This document shows positions 45,559-53,110 of a stretch of DNA of 64,000 nt, in pieces. Made by a program: the position numbers and the translations under genes. How positions within the stretch are numbered: position 1 is the stretch's first letter; each line of letters opens with the position of its first letter. The stretch comes from Geminocystis herdmanii PCC 6308 (lineage in GTDB: Bacteria > Cyanobacteriota > Cyanobacteriia > Cyanobacteriales > Cyanobacteriaceae). The notes below the pieces were generated by a model. It was given only the letters and a program-made list of their open reading frames with translations, was not told the DNA's origin and did not search any database. The stretch is taken from the NCBI RefSeq assembly GCF_000332235.1, contig NZ_CM001775.1, forward strand, positions 489,630 to 553,629. The letters run 5' to 3'.

Positions 45559-46077
45559 TTATTTATGACAATCTCGATCGCATATTTTAACGGCAGTAGT
45601 TTCACTCAAGCCTTCATTAATATACTTTTTGATGCAGTTAGCAAATTCATCTCTAGGGTTATCTCTAGGAATTGAATTATTTGAGCGACAAAGTTTAACA
45701 CTGTCTTCATTACTAAGACGGCGAGAGGCTTCCGTTACACAAGAGGCGGTATCTTGATTAGAATTTCGACAAACTTCAACCACTTGTGAATTCATCAGAC
45801 GGCGAGAGGTTTCCGTTACACAGGATGCTGTATATTGATTCGCTTTTCTGCAAACTTCTACGACTTCTGAATTCATGAGACGACGGGAGGCTTCTGTGAC
45901 ACAGGATGCTGTATATTGATTAGCATTTTGACAAATTTCTAATGCTTGTGAATTCATGAGACGACGAGAGGCTTCTCTGACGCAACTACTTTTAATATCT
46001 TCTGCATAACTTGGTAAGGTAATAAAAGGTTGAATACTCAGAGAAAAAATAATAGTTGAGACAATTTTTAGATTCAT
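45559..46077 (-). CDS. Exported protein with four Cys-containing 27-residue repeats
   Basis: A 172-residue protein with a signal peptide (about 1-25, IFSLSIQPFITLPSYA). Residues about 30-140 are four near-identical units of the type SCVTEASRRLMNSQVVEVCR followed by a short NxxxTA link, each with two Cys, so paired disulfides within units are likely in the periplasm. The last part (FANCIKKYINEGLSETTAVKICDRDC) has the same Cys spacing in a diverged form. I do not know the function. The next gene upstream is the VirB10-like exported protein on the same strand. Confidence 0.75.
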   Translation of the reverse strand: MNLKIVSTIIFSLSIQPFITLPSYAEDIKSSCVREASRRLMNSQALEICQNANQYTASCVTEASRRLMNSEVVEVCRKANQYTASCVTETSRRLMNSQVVEVCRNSNQDTASCVTEASRRLSNEDSVKLCRSNNSIPRDNPRDEFANCIKKYINEGLSETTAVKICDRDCHK

Positions 46078-46124
46078 TTTTTTATGTTTAAATTAAAGTT
46101 TTATCATGTTTTATTTGAGTAAAT

Positions 46125-47102
46125 TTATTCTCTTTCCTGCGTTTGATTGGGAGTTCGATCGAGCAAACCATAGGTTTCTCTGATAAGATATAGTGGTCTT
46201 CCTTTGACTTCTTCATAAATTCTAGCAATATATTCCCCAATAACTCCTAAGGTTATTAATTGAATACCGCCTAAGAATAATATCGTCACAATAGTGGAAG
46301 CGTAACCGGGTAAATCAATCCCAAAAATGAGAGTTTTTAATAATAAAAATAAACCATAAAAAATAGAAATTAAAGAGATAATTAAGCCAAAATAACTCCA
46401 AACTTTGAGGGGAATTGAACTAAAAGAAGTGATACCATCTAAGGCAAAATTCCACAATTTCCAATAGTTAAAACTACTTTTTCCTCCATGTCTTGGTAGT
46501 CTTTCAAAATATATCGCAGTTTGTCGATAACCTACCCATGAAAATAAGCCTTTCATAAAGCGATTTTTTTCGGGTAATTGTCTTAATGCTTTAACTACTT
46601 TTTCATCTAATAAACGATAATCTCCCGTATTTGCAGGAATAGGAATAGTACTAATTTTGCCGATAAAACTATAGAAATAATCGGCAGTTTTTTTCTTTAA
46701 CCATGATTCTCCTTGACGAGATTTTCTCACGGCGTAAACCATATCAAAACCTTCTCGCCATTTTTCTAATAACTCAATAATTAATTCTGGTGGGTCTTGT
46801 AAATCGGCATCGATGGGAATTACGGCTTTTCCTGTGGTATAATCTAATCCTGCACTCATGGCAATTTCTTTGCCAAAATTACGAGATAAATTAATAATTT
46901 TAATGCGGTTATCTCGATCGTGATAATCAATCAAAAGTTTTAAAGTGTCATCTTTACTTCCATCATTTATACAAACTATTTCATAATCTAAATTAAGAGG
47001 ATTTAACACGGATTGTAAACGAGAAAAAAGTATTTCTAAATTTTCTGCTTCGTTATAACAAGGTATTAATAAAGATAATTCTGGTTGATTTTTTTTCACC
47101 AT
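46125..47102 (-). CDS. Membrane-anchored family 2 glycosyltransferase (GtrB/DPM1-like)
   Basis: A 325-residue enzyme. The GT2 domain opens with LSLLIPCYNEAENLEILFSRL; the metal-binding acidic motif is in IPIDADLQDPPELI, and RNFGKEIAMSAGLDY and the SSFNYWKLWNFALDGI region are typical. Two C-terminal membrane helices (about 230-295) anchor it. Such enzymes load a sugar onto undecaprenyl or dolichyl phosphate for later transfer to cell-surface polymers. The sugar is unknown. It could supply substrate for the surface glycans suggested by the sugar-nucleotide genes at 59.5-61.2 kb; that link is inference. Confidence 0.92.
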   Translation of the reverse strand: MVKKNQPELSLLIPCYNEAENLEILFSRLQSVLNPLNLDYEIVCINDGSKDDTLKLLIDYHDRDNRIKIINLSRNFGKEIAMSAGLDYTTGKAVIPIDADLQDPPELIIELLEKWREGFDMVYAVRKSRQGESWLKKKTADYFYSFIGKISTIPIPANTGDYRLLDEKVVKALRQLPEKNRFMKGLFSWVGYRQTAIYFERLPRHGGKSSFNYWKLWNFALDGITSFSSIPLKVWSYFGLIISLISIFYGLFLLLKTLIFGIDLPGYASTIVTILFLGGIQLITLGVIGEYIARIYEEVKGRPLYLIRETYGLLDRTPNQTQERE

Positions 47103-47175
47103 TAATTGATAGTTAATATTAAACGTTTTTGATAGTTTTAAATTTTCTTAGTAAAGAGAACTTTTTAGATAAATT

Positions 47176-47754
47176 TTAAACCTTAATGATAATTTTCCCT
47201 TGTCGTAGAGTTTGCCAATTTTCTCCTGTCCATTTTATCACAGTGGAGGCTACTCCAGAATTTTCATTTTTGCTATTATCGTAGTCTAAAACATGAACGG
47301 AGGGAAATTTTTGGGCGATGGCTGACATATCCCTTAAGGCTTCCTCTCCAGATAAATTGGCGCTGGTGGTTGCCATTCCTCCTGTGTGACGGAGAATTTC
47401 TTGCGCGATCGAACAATTAGGAACTCGAACCCCTATACTGTTAGGATTAAGGGGATTCATTTTTGCAGGTATAAGAGAGGATGCAGGTAACACCATGGTT
47501 AAACCACCGGGGAGATATTCATGGGCTATTTTTTGCCAAATGATTAATTCTTCGGGTGTGCCTTTAACATATTGCCAGATTTCATCGACACTGCTAACCA
47601 TTAATATCAAGGGTTTTTCATAACTTCTTTGTTTCAATTCAAAGATTAATTCGCTATGACTGGGTTTTACTGCTAAGGCAGGTAAGGTATCAGTAGGAAA
47701 ACTAACTACTTGATTTTCGATCGCTTTTTGGATTAAAACAGAAATAGAAACCAT
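47176..47754 (-). CDS. Sua5/YciO/YrdC-family L-threonylcarbamoyladenylate synthase-like protein
   Basis: A 192-residue YrdC-fold protein, likely to make threonylcarbamoyl-AMP for the t6A37 modification of tRNAs that read ANN codons. Motifs: QVVSFPTDTLPALAVKP, ELKQRSYEKPLILMVSS (the usual K-R-x(3-5)-K-P triad), YLPGGLTMVLPAS, IGVRVPN and GMATTSANLSGEEA. No second Sua5 domain is present, so it is the short TsaC/YrdC-like form. Whether it is the main enzyme or the YciO paralogue cannot be told. The upstream side carries long heptamer arrays. Confidence 0.9.
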   Translation of the reverse strand: MVSISVLIQKAIENQVVSFPTDTLPALAVKPSHSELIFELKQRSYEKPLILMVSSVDEIWQYVKGTPEELIIWQKIAHEYLPGGLTMVLPASSLIPAKMNPLNPNSIGVRVPNCSIAQEILRHTGGMATTSANLSGEEALRDMSAIAQKFPSVHVLDYDNSKNENSGVASTVIKWTGENWQTLRQGKIIIKV

Positions 47755-47757
47755 AAG

Positions 47758-47878
47758 AGAATGGAGAATGGAGAATGGAGAATGGAGAATGAATAATTAA
47801 CAATATTTATCTTATCGATTATCCACTATAAACTATCAACTATTCACTATCAACTATTCACTATCAACTATTCACTTA
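47758..47878. repeat. Two heptamer arrays between divergent genes
   Basis: From 47758 GAATGGA units (about five) and, at 47824-47878, alternating CTATCAA and CTATTCA units. They fill the 128 bp between the divergently transcribed Sua5-like gene and fmt, so both promoters must lie in or beside repeat DNA. Confidence 0.85.
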
Positions 47879-47882
47879 AAAA

Positions 47883-48878
47883 ATGCGTATAGTTTTTTTT
47901 GGTACACCAGATTTTGCGATTAACAGTTTACAATCATTACTCAATCACAGTGATTATGAAGTCATCGCTGTTGTTACCCAACCTGATAAAAGACGGGGTA
48001 GGGGTAATCAGATGATAGCTTCTCCAGTGAAAGAGTTGGCGTTAAAGTATAATTTACCAGTATGGCAACCTGTTCGCATCAAAAAAGATAAGGATACGAT
48101 CGAATTATTGCATAAAAGTCACGCTGATGTTTTTGTGGTGGTTGCCTATGGACAAATTTTATCGAAAAAAATCCTTAATATGCCCAAATTAGGGTGTATC
48201 AATGTTCATGGTTCAATTTTACCTGAATATCGAGGGGCGGCACCGATTCAGTGGAGTATTTATGACGGGAAACCCGAAACGGGTATAACTACTATGCTGA
48301 TGGATGAAGGTATGGACACGGGTGATATGCTATTAAAAGCCTATAGTTCGATCGAACTATTCACCAATGTAGAAGAATTATCCCTTAAATTAGCACAACA
48401 AGGCGCAGATTTATTAATAGAAACCCTGACAAAATTAGAAGCTAAAGAAATTCAACCTATTCCTCAAAATAATGATTTAGCGACTTATGCGCGTTTGATT
48501 GAAAAAGCAGATTATCAGATTAATTGGCATCAATCAGCTTTACAAATTCATAACCAAATTAGGGCATTTTATCCCCATTGTATCACCACATTTCGATCGC
48601 AAATTTTAAAAATAACTCAAAGTATTCCCTTAACAGAAATTGATAGATTAAATTTACCTTCAAACCTCAGTAAATTATCCCCATTTTTACAGGATATAGA
48701 TAACCTTTCGGGAGAAATTGGAGAGATAGTTAAAACCATTAAAAATTTTGGTTTTATCGTACAAACTGGAGCAGGTTTATTATTAATATTAGAAGTGCAA
48801 TTAGCAGGGAAAAAACTGCAATCAGCATGGAATTTTATTAACGGTAGTCATCTAAAAATAGGTGAAAAACTTAGCTAA
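47883..48878 (+). CDS. fmt: Methionyl-tRNA formyltransferase
   Basis: Formylates initiator Met-tRNA. The 331 residues include the N-terminal RIVFFGTPDFAINSLQSLL, the loop TQPDKRRGRGNQMIASPVKELAL, the catalytic region INVHGSILPEYRGAAPIQW with ITTMLMDEGMDTGDML, and a C-terminal OB-like domain (AGLLLILEVQLAGKKLQSAWNFING). All motifs and the normal length are present. No clear Shine-Dalgarno site was seen before ATG 47883; the upstream DNA is a heptamer array. Confidence 0.97.
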   Translation: MRIVFFGTPDFAINSLQSLLNHSDYEVIAVVTQPDKRRGRGNQMIASPVKELALKYNLPVWQPVRIKKDKDTIELLHKSHADVFVVVAYGQILSKKILNMPKLGCINVHGSILPEYRGAAPIQWSIYDGKPETGITTMLMDEGMDTGDMLLKAYSSIELFTNVEELSLKLAQQGADLLIETLTKLEAKEIQPIPQNNDLATYARLIEKADYQINWHQSALQIHNQIRAFYPHCITTFRSQILKITQSIPLTEIDRLNLPSNLSKLSPFLQDIDNLSGEIGEIVKTIKNFGFIVQTGAGLLLILEVQLAGKKLQSAWNFINGSHLKIGEKLS

Positions 48879-49024
48879 TTTTTGGGGTAAAGTTCGATCG
48901 TCAAAGACGGTGCTGCGCGATCGAATCTGAAATCATAGATAATCCTGAAACCCGTAAATATACAGATTATGCGATCGCATAAATTATTATCAATAAACAT
49001 GACCATTAGGCATCGATCGAATTT

Positions 49025-49219
49025 ACCTGAGTGAACTATAAAAATAGATGAGGACTGACTTGGAAGACAGGCAGACAGGCAGACAGGAAGATTGTATTTC
49101 TGGTGAATGAATAAAATTCTCTCAAAAGTACATCAAATATTAAGAATTTTTCTCCCATTCGACTTGTCCACTTGTCCACCTGTCTAGTTTTCATCATTTT
49201 CTTTATGGTTCACTGAGGT
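49025..49219. mobile_element. MITE-like element (195 bp)
   Basis: It begins ACCTGAGTGAACTATAAAAA and ends TTTATGGTTCACTGAGGT, giving imperfect terminal inverted repeats of about 15 bp. GAATTT is duplicated directly on both sides. The inside contains 8-bp tandem units (GCAGACAG type at the left, TTGTCCAC type at the right). Read in reverse it is nearly identical to 61190-61392 and exactly one 8-bp unit shorter. The rest of the 48879-49413 gap holds a TATGCGATCGCATA palindrome (about 48967-48980) and a small GGGCTAGAAGCCC hairpin (about 49226-49238), with no gene. Confidence 0.88.
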
Positions 49220-49413
49220 GAATTTGGGCTAGAAGCCCGAAATACGGTGCAAAAATCATAATTATTGGCAAAAGAACAATTAATTAGGGTTTGCTGAAAA
49301 AGTTTTTTTATTAAGCCTAGGTGTTAAGTTTTAGGCTACATAATGATAAATCAAGGTGTTGAGCCAAATTAAAGAAGTTGGGTTTCGTTGCCTCAACCCA
49401 ACCTACCTTAGCT

Positions 49414-51483
49414 TTAACCTGCACCGAAGGCAATGCCTTCATTAACAAAACTAGGGAAGTTTTGCGTAATACTTGCCGTTTCTTCTGGTCCTGCAAATAA
49501 GTATGTACCGGGTAAGTTAAGATTCTGGAAACGATTATAAGTCGTACCTTGTCCACTTCCGGGGGCATGAACATAAAATGCAACGCCTTCTTCCACAAAA
49601 TTACGGAAATTCTGACGAATAACGATACTTTCGGCTTCCCCTGCGAATAAATATGTGCCGGGTACGGAACTATTTTGGAAACGATTTAAGGCAATTAAAC
49701 CATCTCCTCCAGAGTTGGCAACATTAAAAGCAAATCCTTCCTCCACAAAGTTAGGATAATTAGCTTTAACACTACGTCTTTCTTCTTCTCCTACAAATAA
49801 ATATGTACCGGGTACAGAACGATTTTGAAAACGATAAATGGGAACATTAAAAGTAGGGGGAGGAAGCACTCCTTCAAAAGCACCAATATCTACTGTGCCA
49901 TCAATAATACGGGAAAAACTTGCACCCCGTTGATCAAAGGTAGCAAATTCATCGGTAATACCATTATTGTTTAAGTCGAGGGTATCGGGAGGAATTAAAC
50001 TATTATTTCCTGCATTAATCGCAGGGCTACCTTGATATAAGGCATGGGTTTTGGTTAAACCGCCATAGTTACCTAAAGGGGCAAGACGAATATTATTATT
50101 GACAATATCTGTACCCGTACCAATCGTACCACTAGCTCCCCTTAGATCACCGATGAGATTGTTGTTATCTCCATTAATATTACCTGAAACATCAGGATGA
50201 ATATCAAGATTACTAGGGCTAAGATCTCTGTTTCCTGCAACGATCGTATTTCTTAGGCTAATATTAACACCGCTACGGAAAATTCCTCCTCCATTTCCAG
50301 AGCCTGAACTGTTAGCATCAGCGACATTATTAGTGATCGTACTATTAGTAATAATTGTCTCCGTAGAGCTAATGTATAAGCCACCAGCATCCCGATTGCT
50401 AGTGTTACCGCTAATGGTAGAGTTTTCAATCAAAACATTTCCATTAAGCCTAAGACCACCACCACCTTCACCAAAAGAGTTCGCAATAACTCGATTATTG
50501 CTGATAGTGGAATTAATAATATTAACCGTACTTAGTGCAAATACCCCCCCACCATCAAAGGTTGCAGTATTACCATCGATCGTGGAGGAAAAAACATTGA
50601 GAGTTCCATTGTTATTAACACGAACCCCACCTCCAGAAGATTCTGCATAACCGCCGGTAACAGTGACATTTTCCAGGGTGAGAGTAGCATCGTTAAGAAC
50701 ATCAAATACTCGATCTCTTTGACTCAATCCCCTAGCATCAATAGTCGCTGGAGTTTGCCCTGTCCCTTGAGTCCTAACGGTAATATTACCTCGAATATCT
50801 AAATCTCCTGTGAGAGCTGAATCTTCATGACTACCATTTTGGGTGAGGGTATAAGTCTGCCCGGGTTGTAAAACAATTACATATTCTACGGCAGGATTGT
50901 TATTGGCAAAGATAACCGCATCCCTGAGAGATAAACCATTTTCGGCTGTGCCGTCATTTTGATCAAAGGTAGTGGTGACATTGAGGTTAAAGGTAGCGTT
51001 TTCGACATCGATTAATTGCCCGTCAACGGAGACAAAACCCGAATCATCTTTGTTTTGTAAAGTTGTCAGCAATTCTGGAGAAATATCTTCACCTCTAGCT
51101 AAGAGAGAAAAAATTGCACCTTCATCTCCGGGGGTATCCACGAGATTGATTTGGGCATCGATAAAGTGTCCATATTCTTCTAACAAGACGTTGCGGATTT
51201 TTTTTGGGAATTCAGATTCAACGAGACTAGAAGAAAGATAGATGGTGTTATTCAATGCACTATAAGCACCTTGAGCACCATTAATTTCCGTAGGGGATAA
51301 AATTTCGATGGTTGGTAAATTACTGAAATCACCGTTACGCCATGAGGAGAAGATATTATTAGCTATGGCAACGTTATAGTTATCTCCAAAGGCGATGGAT
51401 AAATTTGTTTCGAGACTTGGATTAAGGGAGGCTTCGAGCAGGAGGGCTTCGGCTTGGGTGAGCGCTTGAGATAGTTGGTTCAT
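49414..51483 (-). CDS. Secreted beta-helix protein with choice-of-anchor-Q-like region and C-terminal triple repeat
   Basis: A 689-residue leaderless protein. Residues about 1-165 are a cyanobacterial N-terminal region found on exported proteins (INGAQGAYSALNNTIYLSSSLV, NVLLEEYGHFIDAQINLVDTPGDEGAIFS). Residues about 170-450 form a right-handed beta-helix of the polymorphic outer-membrane type (LSLRDAVIFANNNP, LTLENVTVTGGYAESSGGGV, NIINSTISNNRV, GGGLRLNG). Residues about 470-545 match the choice-of-anchor Q type (YGGLTKTHALYQGSPAINAG to DIGAFEG). The last about 135 residues are three repeats (YRFQNRSVPGTYLFVGEEER type) shared with the giant and CAP proteins. Likely exported by type I secretion to the surface; function unknown. 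Confidence 0.88.
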   Translation of the reverse strand: MNQLSQALTQAEALLLEASLNPSLETNLSIAFGDNYNVAIANNIFSSWRNGDFSNLPTIEILSPTEINGAQGAYSALNNTIYLSSSLVESEFPKKIRNVLLEEYGHFIDAQINLVDTPGDEGAIFSLLARGEDISPELLTTLQNKDDSGFVSVDGQLIDVENATFNLNVTTTFDQNDGTAENGLSLRDAVIFANNNPAVEYVIVLQPGQTYTLTQNGSHEDSALTGDLDIRGNITVRTQGTGQTPATIDARGLSQRDRVFDVLNDATLTLENVTVTGGYAESSGGGVRVNNNGTLNVFSSTIDGNTATFDGGGVFALSTVNIINSTISNNRVIANSFGEGGGGLRLNGNVLIENSTISGNTSNRDAGGLYISSTETIITNSTITNNVADANSSGSGNGGGIFRSGVNISLRNTIVAGNRDLSPSNLDIHPDVSGNINGDNNNLIGDLRGASGTIGTGTDIVNNNIRLAPLGNYGGLTKTHALYQGSPAINAGNNSLIPPDTLDLNNNGITDEFATFDQRGASFSRIIDGTVDIGAFEGVLPPPTFNVPIYRFQNRSVPGTYLFVGEEERRSVKANYPNFVEEGFAFNVANSGGDGLIALNRFQNSSVPGTYLFAGEAESIVIRQNFRNFVEEGVAFYVHAPGSGQGTTYNRFQNLNLPGTYLFAGPEETASITQNFPSFVNEGIAFGAG

Positions 51484-51571
51484 GGGGAAAAAATAAATAT
51501 GTCTGATTTGACTTCTACATACATAAATTTAACACCTTTTCGATCGATCTGACTACTTTTTGGAGTAAAGG

Positions 51572-51988
51572 TCACGAAATTGTAACAATTGCCCTCACCC
51601 CCAGCCCCTCTCCCAAAGGGCGAGGGGAGTTCGATATTTCGATCGATGGGGGAGAGTTCGATCGATTGGGGAGAGTTCGATCGAATCTGACTATAACTAA
51701 AATTAAATTATCATCAGGATCGGAAGAATAATTAACATGGGCGATTTCTTCTACAACGATGGCAAAATCATACAAACCACGAATCATTGTCTGCACTTCA
51801 TCTTTTCTTAAAAAGCGTTGAAGTTTAGGGTATTGAACCACCCTCTCAAATTCCCTAATCTGATAAGTTGAAGTAATCAGACTATAAAGTTTATACTGCC
51901 ACCATGCTTGATAAAGGATATGGGGTTGTGCTTTTTTGCTGATTAAAGCGGAGATCAGAATATTTGTATCAAGAACGATTCTGTACAC
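51572..51988 (-). CDS. PIN-domain toxin with C-terminus replaced by repeat DNA
   Basis: A 138-residue frame from a GTG (51988; AAAGGAG lies 6 bp before it). Residues 1 to about 99 are a normal PIN domain (YRIVLDTNILISALIS, YQIREFERVV, SSDPDDNLILVIV). After residue about 100 the translation (RFDRTLPNRSNSPPSIEISN) comes from a GC-rich repeat at 51592-51684, and the last PIN strand and usual final segment are missing. The protein is probably inactive or altered. The antitoxin gene upstream overlaps by 20 bp and looks intact. Confidence 0.75.
   Translation of the reverse strand: MYRIVLDTNILISALISKKAQPHILYQAWWQYKLYSLITSTYQIREFERVVQYPKLQRFLRKDEVQTMIRGLYDFAIVVEEIAHVNYSSDPDDNLILVIVRFDRTLPNRSNSPPSIEISNSPRPLGEGLGVRAIVTIS
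51592..51684. repeat. GC-rich repeat that interrupts the PIN toxin gene
   Basis: CCCCTCTCCCAAAGGGCGAG plus GGG forms a hairpin, next to two tandem copies of GGGGAGAGTTCGATCGAT. This GC-rich segment is unlike the AT-rich surroundings and similar hairpin repeats are common between cyanobacterial genes. Its edge coincides with the point where the toxin loses family similarity. Confidence 0.7.
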
Positions 51989-52208
51989 GAGTCTCCTTTA
52001 TGGCTTCATCAATTACACTCATTATTTCTTCTTGAGAATACTCAGCATTTCTTTCCTTAACATTGTTGACAGTTTCTTGAAAGATATAACGTTTTACTGC
52101 TTCTTCCACTAAATTAGATAATCCTCCTTTTTTTGCTCCAATAGCACCTAGATAAGCTCTAACAGTTCGATCGGTCTGTTCTGAAATAACTAATGACCAA
52201 CGAGTCAT
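51969..52208 (-). CDS. Ribbon-helix-helix-type antitoxin of the PIN pair
   Basis: A 79-residue protein starting TRWSLVISEQTDRTVRAYLGAIGAKKGGLSNLVEEAVKRYIF, a ribbon-helix-helix pattern (short strand followed by two helices), with an acidic tail (EEIMSVIDEAIKETRVQ). It overlaps the PIN gene by 20 bp. It seems intact although its partner is damaged, so it survives as an antitoxin or a plain repressor. Confidence 0.8.
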   Translation of the reverse strand: MTRWSLVISEQTDRTVRAYLGAIGAKKGGLSNLVEEAVKRYIFQETVNNVKERNAEYSQEEIMSVIDEAIKETRVQNRS

Positions 52209-52344
52209 AATTAACTCCTATGATGATAAACGTATAAACATTATAAAATATTTTGGGAAAAAGTATTTTTTGTTAAGTTAGGGGATACTTTTGGCGTTTG
52301 TGTTAGCATAATCAATATAACTAAACTGCTGGTAACTTAAAATT

Positions 52345-52920
52345 ATGGTTTATTTATCAACACCCTTAGAGTTAGAGTTACAACTAAATGATGAGCAATT
52401 TTTTGAACTTTGTCACAAGCATAAAGATTTAAGATTTGAACGCAATGCACAGGGAGATTTAATTATTATGCCACCCACGGGAGGATTAACAGGTAATCGT
52501 AATGCAGATTTAACCTATCAATTAATTGCTTGGAATCGACAAAAAAAATTAGGTAAAGTGTTTGATTCCTCTACTGGTTTTAAATTACCAAATGGTGCAA
52601 ATCGATCTCCCGATGCTTCTTTTCTTACTTTAGAAAAATGGCATAATTTAACTCCTTCTCAGCAGGAAAAATTTTTACCTTTAGCACCTGATTTTGTCAT
52701 TGAACTCAAGTCACCTTCTGATAAACTAACTGATACTCAAAAGAAAATGGAAGAATATATCGATAATGGAGTTAAATTAGGATGGTTAATTAATCCTGAG
52801 CAAAAAGAAGTAGAAATATATCGTCAAGGGCAAGAAAAAGATGTTTTAAATAATCCGAAAATTATATCAGGAGAGGATATTCTACCCGATTTTACTTTAT
52901 ATTTAACCGAGATTTTTTAG
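52345..52920 (+). CDS. Uma2-family putative endonuclease (DUF820)
   Basis: A 191-residue Uma2 protein of the common type. Motifs: LNDEQFFELCHKHKDLRFERNAQGDLIIMPPTGG, GNRNADLTYQLIAWNRQ, SSTGFKLPNGANRSPDASFLTLEKW, APDFVIELKSPSDKLTDTQKKMEEYIDNGVKLGWLINPEQKEVEIYR. The SPDASF Asp and the FVIELKS Glu and Lys form the expected PD-(D/E)XK site. It is only distantly similar to the 25475 gene. Role unknown for the family. Confidence 0.92.
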   Translation: MVYLSTPLELELQLNDEQFFELCHKHKDLRFERNAQGDLIIMPPTGGLTGNRNADLTYQLIAWNRQKKLGKVFDSSTGFKLPNGANRSPDASFLTLEKWHNLTPSQQEKFLPLAPDFVIELKSPSDKLTDTQKKMEEYIDNGVKLGWLINPEQKEVEIYRQGQEKDVLNNPKIISGEDILPDFTLYLTEIF

Positions 52921-53110
52921 ATCGATCGTACCGCTACACTTTCAATAAAGTTTAATGATAATTTAATTGGAGAGGTCTATAAAATGTAATAATATGGGTT
53001 GTTACATAATTTGGAAAAATTGACATTCTTTAGAAAACCTTATAATTTGACAAAAATCATCAAAAAAAGGACATCATAGTAATAGGTGTCACGGTAGAAA
53101 ATCTTAATTA

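Noticed and set aside
51100-51200. A zinc protease motif in the N-terminal region of the beta-helix protein (LLEEYGHFIDAQIN)
   Set aside because: The pattern EEYGH lacks the second His of HExxH, and this region occurs as a non-enzymatic lead segment on many cyanobacterial exported proteins.
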